DNA of 13,043 nucleotides from an uncultured Pseudomonas sp. (GTDB lineage Bacteria; Pseudomonadota; Gammaproteobacteria; Pseudomonadales; Pseudomonadaceae). Shown here one piece after another: positions 1-8,828 of the stretch; position 1 is the first letter of the stretch, and the number at the start of each line of letters is the position of its first letter. Made by a program: the position numbers and the translations under genes. Under the pieces are notes generated by a model. It saw only the letters and a program-made list of their open reading frames with translations. It was not told the origin of the DNA and made no database searches. The DNA is taken from NCBI RefSeq assembly GCF_946885885.1, contig NZ_CAMPHN010000120.1, forward strand, positions 1 to 13,043, written 5' to 3'.

Positions 1-670
1 AACTCAGCGCATCGGAAATTTCCGCGTCGAGGAAGCTCAACAGCTGATCGCGGTTGTCGATCAGATCGACCAACACCCCCAAACCGCTGAAAATCGATGC
101 GTATTCGCAGCCGATCACCCCGGCGCCATAAATGATCAAGCGGCGTGGCGTGTGACTGAGATTGAGGATGGTGTCGCTGTCGTATACCCGTGGATGATGG
201 AAATCGACATCCGCCGGACGATAAGGTCGCGAACCGGTGGCGATGACGATCTGCTTGGCCACCAGCTTCTCGACCACGCCGTTGGCGCAGACTACTTCGA
301 TGGTTTGCTCGTCTGAAAAGCTGCCGGTACCGAAGAAGACATCGATGCGGTTACGCGCGTAGTAACCGGTGCGCGAGGTCACCTGCTTGGCGATCACCCG
401 TTCGGCGCTTTTCAACACATCGGGGAAGGAGAACCAACGCGGCTCGCCGATCTGGCGAAACATCGGGTTGGTGTTGAATTGCATGATCTGCCGTACCGAA
501 TGGCGCAGCGCTTTGGAGGGGATCGTGCCCAGGTGGGTGCAGTTACCGCCGACTTCGCGGCGGCTATCGACCACCGCGACCTTGCGCCCCGCTTTGGCGG
601 CGTTCATTGCCGCACCTTCACCTGCTGGGCCGGAACCCAGCACCACTACGTCGTAGTTATAGACCGCCAT
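1..670 (-). CDS. sthA: Soluble pyridine nucleotide transhydrogenase (partial, C-terminal half outside window)
   Basis: Cytoplasmic FAD enzyme that moves hydride between NADPH and NAD+, mainly to burn off excess NADPH. The first 223 codons are visible, about half of the usual ~465. Seen: an N-terminal FAD Rossmann motif GSGPAGEG (residues 12-19); the family segment [15 protein letters not shown] (41-55), in which the second Cys of the dihydrolipoamide-dehydrogenase CxxxxC pair is Thr (C44, T49), typical of SthA and not of Lpd or glutathione reductase; an ATGSRPYRP segment (145-153); and the second Rossmann motif GAGVIGCEY (182-190) for the pyridine nucleotide. The dimerisation domain lies beyond base 1. 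The ATG start has a good AGGAG six bases upstream. It lies 118 bp downstream of nqrM on the same strand, so it may be read through from the nqr operon or have its own promoter; I saw no clear promoter for it. Confidence 0.95.
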   Translation of the reverse strand, partial: MAVYNYDVVVLGSGPAGEGAAMNAAKAGRKVAVVDSRREVGGNCTHLGTIPSKALRHSVRQIMQFNTNPMFRQIGEPRWFSFPDVLKSAERVIAKQVTSRTGYYARNRIDVFFGTGSFSDEQTIEVVCANGVVEKLVAKQIVIATGSRPYRPADVDFHHPRVYDSDTILNLSHTPRRLIIYGAGVIGCEYASIFSGLGVLVDLIDNRDQLLSFLDAEISDALS

Positions 671-692
671 GTTTACTCCTTCAGATCACACC

Positions 693-743
693 GGGGCGCT
701 TATGGCGCACCCTCGGCAGGGCCAGCCCGTTGTCGCGGGCCGG
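693..743 (-). other. Two GC-rich hairpins between nqrM and sthA
   Basis: Read in the nqr-to-sthA direction, bases 743-722 form an 8-bp stem CCGGCCCG / CGGGCTGG with a 6-nt loop. One G-T pair in it would be a G-U wobble in this strand's RNA and a mismatch (A-C) in the other, so the fold favours this strand. Bases 712-693 form a second stem, GGG(T)GCGC / GCGCCCC, with one bulged base. Neither is followed by a T-run, so they are not classical intrinsic terminators. They could partly terminate, block exonucleases or separate expression of sthA from the operon. Function is inferred only. Confidence 0.35.
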
Positions 744-788
744 CAATCGATACAGCCGCAGCCTAACAATCAGTGTTGCGTCGGGCGA

Positions 789-1025
789 TTAGCGCTTGGT
801 CGCGTCGTACGCCAGTTTGTCGCCATCGCTGAGCGAGGAATCGCGGTCGCGGTTGACCTCCTCGCATTTCTCGCGGCTACCGCCGCAGATCGAACATTCC
901 TTTTCGATACCCAGATTGGCGATCCCGCCGCAGGATCCGGCGATGGGCTTACGCCCCATGATCACGCCAACGGCCATCAACGACACCACCAACAACATGG
1001 TGCAAAAAACGATCAGCCAAATCAT
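789..1025 (-). CDS. nqrM: NqrM, (Na+)-NQR maturation protein
   Basis: A 78-residue membrane-anchored protein of the DUF539/NqrM family. NqrM is needed to assemble the membrane-embedded iron centre held by NqrD and NqrE; it probably delivers iron. Seen: one N-terminal transmembrane helix (about residues 2-23, with an additional Cys at 8), then a Cys-rich segment with C32, C44, C47 and C54, including a CSIC pair, and a charged tail. The start ATG overlaps the apbE stop as ATGA, which implies translational coupling. An AGGAG sits seven bases before the ATG. It is the last gene of the nqr operon, which fits a dedicated assembly factor. Length and Cys pattern match the family as I know it. Confidence 0.93.
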   Translation of the reverse strand: MIWLIVFCTMLLVVSLMAVGVIMGRKPIAGSCGGIANLGIEKECSICGGSREKCEEVNRDRDSSLSDGDKLAYDATKR

Positions 1026-2047
1026 TGCTTATCTCCTGCAGCGAAAAGCTGCTCGAAAACGGCGGTGCTCCGTGTGACGAAGCCCTCACCCTCACGGGTC
1101 ACGAAAAACGCCGCGATACCCGCTTGTTCCGCATACTCGGGACCTTTGATCGGACCGAGCACCATTAACAATGTAGACAAACCATCGGCCTGTAAGGTCG
1201 ACGGATCGACCACCGTTACCGCGGCCAGTTTATGGGTGATAGGCGCACCGGTCTGCGGATCCAGGGTGTGCGAGTAACGCACGCCGTTTTCCTCGAAATA
1301 ATTACGGTAGTCGCCCGAGGTCGAGACCCCGTAACCGTCCAACTGCAGAACCCGTTGCGCGACTCGCTGATCGTCCCGTGGCGCCTCGATGGCAATGCGC
1401 CAAGACTGGCCGTCCGGCTTTTTACCGGCAGCCTTGAGTTCGCCCGTGACGTCCACCAGGTAGCTGTCGACGCCCAGCTCGAGCAGACGACCGACAATCC
1501 TGTCGACCGTATAACCGGCCGCCAGGCTGTTGAGATCCAGCTGCAGGTCGACGTCCTTGCACAGCTGCTGCCCTTCGATACGCAGGTGCCGGTGGCCGCT
1601 GCGCTCGCGCGCTTGCGCCAACTGCTCGGCGGTCGGTACACGTTCCACCCGCGCCTGGGGCCCGAAGCCCCAGAGGTTGAGCAGAGGTTCCAATGTCAGG
1701 TCGAAAGCGCCTTGGCTCTCCTGTGACAATGCCTGGCCGGCACGCACCACCTCCAGCATTTCGGCCGGCACCGCCAGGCAGCTGCCCGCCGGAGCCTGAT
1801 TGAAGTTGGAGATAACGGAGTCGGTGCGGTAGGTGGACATCTGCCGATCGACTTCAGCGAGAATCGCCTCGGTCTCGGCCTTGAGTCGCGCGCGCTCGGC
1901 AACGCCTTCGCCGGTTACGTATTTGACCGAGTAAGTACTGCCCATGGTCGGGCCGCCGAACTCTTCGACTTTCTCAGAATGCAAACAGCCCGTTAGGGCT
2001 GCCGCAAGAGCGACAGCGATAACGGGCTGGAATACTGCTAACTTCAC
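1022..2047 (-). CDS. apbE: ApbE-type FAD:protein FMN transferase (lipoprotein)
   Basis: Mg2+-dependent enzyme that takes FMN from FAD and attaches it by a phosphoester bond to a Thr in NqrB and NqrC. Its 341 residues are normal for the family. Seen: a lipoprotein signal with lipobox LTGC and lipid-acceptor Cys21, so it is anchored in a membrane facing the periplasm; GPTMGSTY (32-39); MSTYRTDSVISNFN (70-83); GAFDLTLEPLLNLWGFGP (113-130); DLNSLAAGYTVD (171-182); STSGDYRNY (242-250); SHTLDPQTG (259-267); and DGLST (288-292), part of the usual metal/flavin site. The start is GTG, two bases after the nqrF stop, with only a weak ribosome site, so translation is probably coupled to nqrF. The location inside the nqr operon points to NqrB/NqrC as its substrates. 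Thiamine-related roles once proposed for ApbE are unlikely. Confidence 0.95.
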   Translation of the reverse strand: MKLAVFQPVIAVALAAALTGCLHSEKVEEFGGPTMGSTYSVKYVTGEGVAERARLKAETEAILAEVDRQMSTYRTDSVISNFNQAPAGSCLAVPAEMLEVVRAGQALSQESQGAFDLTLEPLLNLWGFGPQARVERVPTAEQLAQARERSGHRHLRIEGQQLCKDVDLQLDLNSLAAGYTVDRIVGRLLELGVDSYLVDVTGELKAAGKKPDGQSWRIAIEAPRDDQRVAQRVLQLDGYGVSTSGDYRNYFEENGVRYSHTLDPQTGAPITHKLAAVTVVDPSTLQADGLSTLLMVLGPIKGPEYAEQAGIAAFFVTREGEGFVTRSTAVFEQLFAAGDKQ

Positions 2048-2049
2048 GC

Positions 2050-3276
2050 TTAGCCGCCGAAGTCATCGAGCAGGATATTTTCCTCCTCAACACCCATGTC
2101 GACCAGCATCTTGATCACAGCAGCGTTCATCATGGGCGGACCGCACATGTAGAACTCGCAATCTTCCGGCGCCGGGTGGTCCTTCAGATAGTTCTCGTAC
2201 AGCACGTTATGGATAAAGCCTTTGAGACCGGTCCAGTTGTCCTCAGGCAGCGGGTCGGACAGCGCCAGGTGCCACTGGAAGTTCTCGTTCTCCGCCTGCA
2301 ACTGGTCGTACTCTTCCACGTAGAAGGCTTCGCGCATGGAGCGCGCGCCGTACCAGAAGCTGATCTTGCGCTTGGACTTCAACCGCTTGAGCTGGTCGAA
2401 GATGTGCGAGCGCATCGGCGCCATGCCGGCACCACCGCCGATGAAGACCATCTCGGCGTCGGTGTCCTTGGCGAAGAACTCGCCGAACGGGCCGTACACG
2501 GTGATCTTGTCGCCCGGTTTGAGGCTGAACACGTAGGACGACATCTTGCCCGGCGGCAGATCATCCTTGCCCGGGGGCGGCGAGGCGATACGGATATTGA
2601 ACTTCACCAGGCCGCGCTCTTCCGGGTAGTTGGCCATGGAGTAGGCACGGATCACGGTCTCGTCGACCTTGGACACGTACTTCCACTGGTTGAACTTGTC
2701 CCAGTCGCCGCGGTACTCCTCCTGGATATCGAAGTCCTTGTAATGCACGGTGTGCGGCGGGCATTCCAGTTGCACGTAGCCGCCAGCGCGGAAGTCGACG
2801 TTCTCGCCTTCCGGCAGTTTCAGCGTCAGCTCCTTGATGAAGGTGGCCACGTTAGGATTGGACTCGACGGTGCACTCCCACTTCTTCACCCCGAAGACTT
2901 CTTCCGGCACCTCGATCTTCATGTCCTGCTTGACCGGAGTCTGGCAGGACAGACGCCAGCCAGCCTTGGCTTCGCGGCGAGTGAAGGCAGCTTCCTCGGT
3001 CGGCAGCATTTCGCCGCCACCATGTTCGACCACGCACTTGCACTGGGCGCAGGTACCGCCGCCGCCGCATGCCGAGGAGAGGAAGATATTGTTGGCCGCC
3101 AGGGTCTGCAGCAATTTGCCGCCGGCCGGGACCACAATGGTTTTTTCGCCATTGATCTCGATGCTCACGTCGCCGCTGGAAACCAGCTTGGCGCGTGCCA
3201 TCAGGATGATCAGCACCAACGCCAGCACAATGCCGGTGAACATGCCGATCGCGAGAAAGATTTGATAATTGATCAT
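2050..3276 (-). CDS. nqrF: NQR subunit F, NADH dehydrogenase and electron entry subunit
   Basis: Electron entry point of the NQR complex: oxidises NADH on the cytoplasmic side through FAD and a [2Fe-2S] cluster. The 408 residues match the V. cholerae protein closely. Seen: an N-terminal transmembrane helix (about 5-26); a ferredoxin domain with cluster ligands C70, C76, C79 and C111, the same numbering I recall for V. cholerae; the FAD-binding motif RAYSMANYP (210-218); the NADH-binding stretch [12 protein letters not shown] (280-291); YMCGPP (376-381); and the C-terminal DDFGG. The ATG is preceded by GGAAGGA. It lies 14 bases after nqrE and two bases before apbE in the same operon. All key residues are present, so it should be functional. 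Confidence 0.98.
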   Translation of the reverse strand: MINYQIFLAIGMFTGIVLALVLIILMARAKLVSSGDVSIEINGEKTIVVPAGGKLLQTLAANNIFLSSACGGGGTCAQCKCVVEHGGGEMLPTEEAAFTRREAKAGWRLSCQTPVKQDMKIEVPEEVFGVKKWECTVESNPNVATFIKELTLKLPEGENVDFRAGGYVQLECPPHTVHYKDFDIQEEYRGDWDKFNQWKYVSKVDETVIRAYSMANYPEERGLVKFNIRIASPPPGKDDLPPGKMSSYVFSLKPGDKITVYGPFGEFFAKDTDAEMVFIGGGAGMAPMRSHIFDQLKRLKSKRKISFWYGARSMREAFYVEEYDQLQAENENFQWHLALSDPLPEDNWTGLKGFIHNVLYENYLKDHPAPEDCEFYMCGPPMMNAAVIKMLVDMGVEEENILLDDFGG

Positions 3277-3290
3277 CTATTCATCCTTCC

Positions 3291-3899
3291 TTACAACTGC
3301 ACGCCGGAGAAGGACATGAAGCCCAGAGACATCAGACCGATGGTGATAAAGGTGATGCCCAAGCCCTGAAGGCCAGCTGGAACGTCGCTGTACTTGAGCT
3401 TCTCGCGAATCCCCGCCAACGCGGTGATCGCCAGCGCCCAGGAGAGACCCGAACCGAAGCCGTAGACCGTACTTTCCGCCAGGTTGTAGTCGCGCTCGAC
3501 CATGAACAGCGTGCCGCCCATGATCGCGCAGTTCACGGTGATCAATGGCAGGAATACGCCGAGGGCGTTGTACAGGCTGGGTACGTACTTATCCAGGAGC
3601 ATTTCGAGGATCTGTACGATCGCCGCGATCACCCCGATGTAGCTGAGCAGACCGAGGAAGCTCAGATCGACTTCCGGCAGACCGGCCCAAGCCAGGGCAC
3701 CGTCTTTGAGCAGATAGGTATAAATCAGGTTGTTCGCCGGTACGGTGATCACCTGCACGACAACGACCGCAATACCCAAGCCAATCGCCGTCTCGACTTT
3801 CTTCGAGATGGCGATGAAGGTGCACATACCGAGGAAGAAGGCCAGCGCCATGTTCTCGACGAACACGGCCTTGGCCAGCAAGCTAACGTAATGTTCCAT
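3291..3899 (-). CDS. nqrE: NQR subunit E, membrane subunit with iron-site cysteines
   Basis: Integral membrane subunit, 202 residues with about six hydrophobic helices, homologous to NqrD and to RnfA. NqrD and NqrE form an inverted pair that holds an iron centre in the middle of the membrane, passing electrons from NqrF to the FMN of NqrC. Seen: C26 in the GMCTF segment of the first helix and C124 in TVNCAIMGG, the conserved ligand positions (C26 and C120 in V. cholerae, from memory). The start ATG shares one base with the nqrD stop (TAATG) and has a strong AAGGAGG seven bases upstream inside nqrD. NqrE rather than RnfA is chosen because of the surrounding nqr genes. Confidence 0.97.
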   Translation of the reverse strand: MEHYVSLLAKAVFVENMALAFFLGMCTFIAISKKVETAIGLGIAVVVVQVITVPANNLIYTYLLKDGALAWAGLPEVDLSFLGLLSYIGVIAAIVQILEMLLDKYVPSLYNALGVFLPLITVNCAIMGGTLFMVERDYNLAESTVYGFGSGLSWALAITALAGIREKLKYSDVPAGLQGLGITFITIGLMSLGFMSFSGVQL

Positions 3900-4567
3900 T
3901 AATAAGCCTCCTTATTCGAGACTTGCGGCGCCATCTTGTAGCTCGGTTGCTCGAGCTGCTCTTTTTTCCAGCTGCGTAGCGCCCAAATAAACAAACCGAT
4001 CAGGAAGAACGCCGAAGGCGGCAGCAGCAACAGGCCGTTGGGCTGATACCAACCGCCGTCGTTGATCACCGGAATAATCTCGTAACCCATCAGTTTGCCC
4101 GCACCGAACAGCTCGCGAATGAAGCCCAGGGCGATCAGCATGGCGCTGTAACCGAGACCGTTACCGATGCCGTCGAAGAACGACAGGACCGGCGGGTTCT
4201 GCATGGCGAAGGCTTCTGCGCGGCCCATCACGATGCAGTTGGTGATGATCAACCCGACGAATACCGACAACTGCTTGGACAGGCTGAAGGCATAGGCCTT
4301 GAGCACCTGATCCACCACGATTACCAGCGAGGCGATGATCACCATCTGCACGATCATGCGGATCGAGCTGGGGATCTGACTGCGGATCATCGAGATGAAC
4401 AGGTTGGAGAAACCGGTCACCAGGGTCAGCGCGATGGACATTACCAGCGCGGTTTTCAGGTTCGAAGTCACCGCCAGGGCCGAACAGATACCGAGGATCT
4501 GCAGGCCAATGGGGTTGTTATTGAAGATAGGGTCCAACAACACTTGTTTGATCGTGGGTTGCGACAT
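3899..4567 (-). CDS. nqrD: NQR subunit D, membrane subunit with iron-site cysteines
   Basis: Integral membrane subunit, 222 residues with about six helices, related to RnfE and paired with NqrE around the membrane iron centre. Seen: C28 in [10 protein letters not shown] and C111 in [16 protein letters not shown], matching the ligand cysteines known in V. cholerae (C29, C112). The reading frame can be extended two codons to a TTG at 4573, but GGGAGG lies seven bases before the ATG at 4567 and only one base before the TTG, so the ATG is chosen (protein begins MSQPTIKQV). With this start there are two bases between the nqrC stop and nqrD; the nqrE start overlaps its end by one base. Confidence 0.97.
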   Translation of the reverse strand: MSQPTIKQVLLDPIFNNNPIGLQILGICSALAVTSNLKTALVMSIALTLVTGFSNLFISMIRSQIPSSIRMIVQMVIIASLVIVVDQVLKAYAFSLSKQLSVFVGLIITNCIVMGRAEAFAMQNPPVLSFFDGIGNGLGYSAMLIALGFIRELFGAGKLMGYEIIPVINDGGWYQPNGLLLLPPSAFFLIGLFIWALRSWKKEQLEQPSYKMAPQVSNKEAY

Positions 4568-4569
4568 GA

Positions 4570-5355
4570 TCAAGCCTCCCCTGCGCGCAGGTTCTCGATA
4601 AAGGGACCGAAGCCGTTTTCGCCCAGCCAGAATCTCAACAGATTCTCCACACCTTTACTGGTCAAGGTGGCGCCGGCCAGGGCATCGACCTGATGCTCCG
4701 CCTCGGGGCTCTGCGGATCGACACCGCCTTTAACCACCTGCACGGCTACGGAACCGTCGTCGTAAACGACCTTGCCCGGCCATTGACCGGTCCATTTCGG
4801 GTTATCCACTTCGCCGCCCAGCCCCGGGGTTTCGCCGTGCTGGTAGAAGCCCATGCCGACCACGGTTTTCAGATCGCCCTTGAGCGCGATGAAGCCGTAC
4901 AGCGTCGACCACAGGCCATAACCGCGAACCGGTAGGATCATGGTGTCGATCTGGCCATCTTTCTCGACGATATAAACGGTGCTGAAGTGCTCCTGGCGTT
5001 TGATCCCGGCGGTATCTTCGCTAGCGGGCAGAACGCTGGAAAGCTTCGGATCCTTCGAGGCCTTCAGCGGGTCGAAGGTCAGCGGGTCGTAGGCATCGGA
5101 GAATTCGCCGGTTTCCAGGTTGACCAGCTTGGCGCTGATGGTGCTCTTGAACAGCTCCTTGACTTCGCGCGCCGACATGTTCTTCTCGCCCAGACCGGCG
5201 ATCGCCAGGATGCTGCGCTGCTTGTCCAGCAGCCGGTTGTCCAGCTGGGTCGGTTTGAGCGCCACTGCGGCGCCGGCGACGAACACCGAGCACACCAGGC
5301 AGACCAACAGGGCCACTGTCAGGGTGCGGGCGGTGGATTCTTTTTGACTAGACAT
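4570..5355 (-). CDS. nqrC: NQR subunit C, covalent FMN subunit
   Basis: Subunit carrying a covalently bound FMN on the periplasmic side that takes electrons from the NqrD/E iron site. It has 261 residues. Seen: one N-terminal transmembrane helix (about 11-33); a conserved block around [14 protein letters not shown] (145-158); [14 protein letters not shown] (169-182); and the flavinylation motif [10 protein letters not shown] (224-233), where the acceptor is T230 (T225 in V. cholerae). The residue three before the acceptor is Ala here, where the V. cholerae motif as I recall it has Ser. The ATG overlaps the end of nqrB by eight bases; a GGAGG lies about ten bases upstream. It depends on ApbE, encoded in the same operon. 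Confidence 0.97.
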   Translation of the reverse strand: MSSQKESTARTLTVALLVCLVCSVFVAGAAVALKPTQLDNRLLDKQRSILAIAGLGEKNMSAREVKELFKSTISAKLVNLETGEFSDAYDPLTFDPLKASKDPKLSSVLPASEDTAGIKRQEHFSTVYIVEKDGQIDTMILPVRGYGLWSTLYGFIALKGDLKTVVGMGFYQHGETPGLGGEVDNPKWTGQWPGKVVYDDGSVAVQVVKGGVDPQSPEAEHQVDALAGATLTSKGVENLLRFWLGENGFGPFIENLRAGEA

Positions 5356-6559
5356 TACGTGCCAGCCTCCGCTTGATATTGGCTTGAACGACGAAGTGGT
5401 CGATCAGCGGTGCAAACAGGTTGGCGAACAGAATCGCCAGCATCATGCCTTCCGGGAAGGCCGGGTTGACCACGCGGATCAACACCACCATCACCCCGAT
5501 CAAGGCACCGAAAATCCACTTGCCGGTATTGGTCATGGACGCCGACACCGGGTCGGTGGCCATAAAAAACATACCGAAGGCGAAACCGCCGACGACCAGG
5601 TGCCAATACCAGGGCATGGCGAACATCGGGTTGGTGGTCGAACCGAGCAGGTTGAACAACAGGCTGAGACCGATCATGCCGAGCATCACGCCGGCGACGA
5701 TGCGCCAGGAGGCGATCTTGGTGATCAACAACACCAGGCCGCCGATAGCGATAGCCAAGGTGCTGGTTTCGCCGAGCGAGCCGTGAATGGTGCCGACGAA
5801 CGCGTCCATCCAGGTGATGCCCTGGCCGATCACGCTCTCGATACCGCCTGAAGCGGCCAGACTCAATGCGGTTGCGCCAGCGAATCCGTCGACCGTAGTC
5901 CATACCGCATCGCCGGACATTTGCGCCGGATACGCGAAGAACAGGAAGGCACGGCCGGTCAAGGCCGGGTTGAGAAAGTTCTTGCCGGTACCACCGAATA
6001 CTTCCTTGCCGATCACCACGCCGAAGCTGATGCCCAGCGCCACCTGCCATAAAGGAATACTCGGCGGCAGAATCAGGGCGAACAGCACCGACGTGACGAA
6101 GAAACCTTCGTTGACTTCATGTTTGCGGATCGAGGCGAACAGTACTTCCCAGAAACCGCCGACGATGAAGACCACCCCGTACACCGGCAGGAACCATGCA
6201 GCGCCCTGGACGAAGTTGTCCCAGAGGCTATTGGGGTCGAAACCGGCGAGAGAACTGATCAGCGCAAAGTGCCAACCTTCCTGGTTAGCCAACAGCTCGG
6301 GGTTTTGCGCGAAAATCAGGTTGGCCTGATAGCCCGCGTTCCACATGCCGAAGAACATCGCCGGGAACGTACAGACCCAGACGGTGATCATCATGCGCTT
6401 GAGGTCGATGCCGTCACGCACGTGAGCGGTGGTTTTGGTCACGCTGCCGGGGCGATAGAAGAAGGTGTCGACGGCCTCATAGAGGGCGTACCACTTCTCG
6501 TACTTGCCGCCCTTCTCGAAGTTGTGCTCGATTTTATCGAGGAATGCACGGATACCCAT
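5348..6559 (-). CDS. nqrB: NQR subunit B, quinone-reducing and ion-translocating membrane subunit
   Basis: Largest membrane subunit (403 residues, about ten helices), related to RnfD. It carries a covalent FMN and riboflavin, takes part in ubiquinone reduction and contains ion-pathway residues. Seen: flavinylation motif [10 protein letters not shown] (224-233) with acceptor T230 (T236 in V. cholerae); GGFWEVLFA (134-142), whose G134, G135 and E138 align with V. cholerae G140, G141 and E144, sites of inhibitor resistance and Na+ effects; [20 protein letters not shown] (194-213); MATDPVSAS (333-341); and LFAPLIDHF (381-389), where D387 aligns with D397 of V. cholerae. The ATG is three bases after the nqrA stop, with a strong AAGGAGG inside the end of nqrA. 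Alignments were done by eye from memory. Confidence 0.98.
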   Translation of the reverse strand: MGIRAFLDKIEHNFEKGGKYEKWYALYEAVDTFFYRPGSVTKTTAHVRDGIDLKRMMITVWVCTFPAMFFGMWNAGYQANLIFAQNPELLANQEGWHFALISSLAGFDPNSLWDNFVQGAAWFLPVYGVVFIVGGFWEVLFASIRKHEVNEGFFVTSVLFALILPPSIPLWQVALGISFGVVIGKEVFGGTGKNFLNPALTGRAFLFFAYPAQMSGDAVWTTVDGFAGATALSLAASGGIESVIGQGITWMDAFVGTIHGSLGETSTLAIAIGGLVLLITKIASWRIVAGVMLGMIGLSLLFNLLGSTTNPMFAMPWYWHLVVGGFAFGMFFMATDPVSASMTNTGKWIFGALIGVMVVLIRVVNPAFPEGMMLAILFANLFAPLIDHFVVQANIKRRLARNV

Positions 6560-6562
6560 GGA

Positions 6563-8026
<1,464 letters not shown>

Positions 8027-8032
8027 CGCTCG

Positions 8033-8061
8033 ATTATAAAGAGCACCCCTGCCACTGACCA
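8033..8061 (-). promoter_or_regulatory. Predicted sigma-70 promoter of the nqr operon
   Basis: On the minus strand a perfect -10 box TATAAT (8038-8033) is preceded, after 17 bases, by TGGTCA (8061-8056), a 4-of-6 match to the -35 consensus. Transcription would begin near 8026 and give a leader of roughly 126 nt before the nqrA ATG. No other promoter as good was found upstream of nqrA. Confidence 0.6.
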
Positions 8062-8171
8062 CCCGAACCCGGGCTTTTTTTGAGCTTTCTGCAACAGCGG
8101 GCAACATATGCCGGCTTGACCGATACCCCCTTCCAGGCGAAACAAGGACATTCGCCCTCCGGAGTAGGATC

Positions 8172-8732
8172 ATGCGTCGAATACTGCTGTTTAGCGCGTT
8201 GCTATTGCTGAGCGACACCCTGCTCGCCAACACCGGCGAGCGCTTGCGCGAGGCCGGTTTCAGCAGCGGATTCGAACTGAACCGAGAAGCGCTGGAGCGC
8301 AAGAACCAAAGCGTCCTGACCTACCTATGGGTCGACGTCTATGCCGCAGCCTTCTACGCCCCGCGCCAAGCCAGCCCGGGCGACGCCTTTGACGCCCCGC
8401 TAAGCCAGCGCCTGGAGCTCTACTACTTTCGCGATATCGACCGCGAAGACGTGATCGAGGCCGCCTGGACCACCCTGAACAGACAACACGACGCCCGCAC
8501 CCTCGAGCCGTTACGCGATGCGCTCGATGCCCTGCACGACAACTTCCGCGACATCCGCGCCGGCGACCGCTACGCCCTGAACTTCAGCCCCAGCAGCGGC
8601 CTGACCCTGGAACGCAACGGCGAAATCGCCTTTACCAGTCAGAACCCACAACTGGCCAAGGTGTATCTGGGGATATGGTTGGCACCGAAAGGACTCTCGG
8701 ACGACCTGCGCGGCCGCCTGCTGGCGCCATGA
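8172..8732 (+). CDS. Exported chalcone isomerase-like family protein, function unknown
   Basis: A 186-residue protein with a clear signal peptide (MRR, hydrophobic 4-18, probable cleavage after LLA at 17-19), so it is likely periplasmic. The mature part resembles the bacterial chalcone isomerase-like (Chalcone_3) family: TYLWVDVYAAAFYAP (49-63), a segment RLELYYFRDIDREDVIEAAW (78-97), and the C-terminal AKVYLGIWLAPKGLSDDLRG. Members have the chalcone isomerase fold; most have no known enzyme activity, and flavonoid metabolism should not be assumed. The ATG has GGAG seven bases upstream. It is a single gene, divergent from nqrA and convergent with gapB, with its own terminator. A TTGACC at 8116-8121 could be a -35 but lacks a good -10. 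Confidence 0.8.
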   Translation: MRRILLFSALLLLSDTLLANTGERLREAGFSSGFELNREALERKNQSVLTYLWVDVYAAAFYAPRQASPGDAFDAPLSQRLELYYFRDIDREDVIEAAWTTLNRQHDARTLEPLRDALDALHDNFRDIRAGDRYALNFSPSSGLTLERNGEIAFTSQNPQLAKVYLGIWLAPKGLSDDLRGRLLAP

Positions 8733-8782
8733 CCAACCTCTTGTCCATGAGTCAGACACCGGAAAAGCAGAAACGAAAAACG

Positions 8783-8812
8783 AAAAACGGGAGCCGAAGC
8801 TCCCGTTTTTTT
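8783..8812. terminator. Bidirectional intrinsic terminator between convergent genes
   Basis: Perfect 8-bp stem ACGGGAGC / GCTCCCGT (8787-8794 and 8799-8806) with a CGAA tetraloop, T-run downstream (8806-8812) and A-run upstream (8783-8787). It lies between the ends of the chalcone isomerase-like gene (plus) and gapB (minus), so it can stop transcription from both sides. The A-run belongs to a short CGAAAAA repeat (8774-8787). Confidence 0.92.
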
Positions 8813-8828
8813 CAAGCACTGACGACGC

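Noticed and set aside
8116..8144. Possible sigma-70 promoter TTGACC for the chalcone isomerase-like gene
   Set aside because: No acceptable -10 box lies 16-18 bases downstream; best candidates match only two of six bases.
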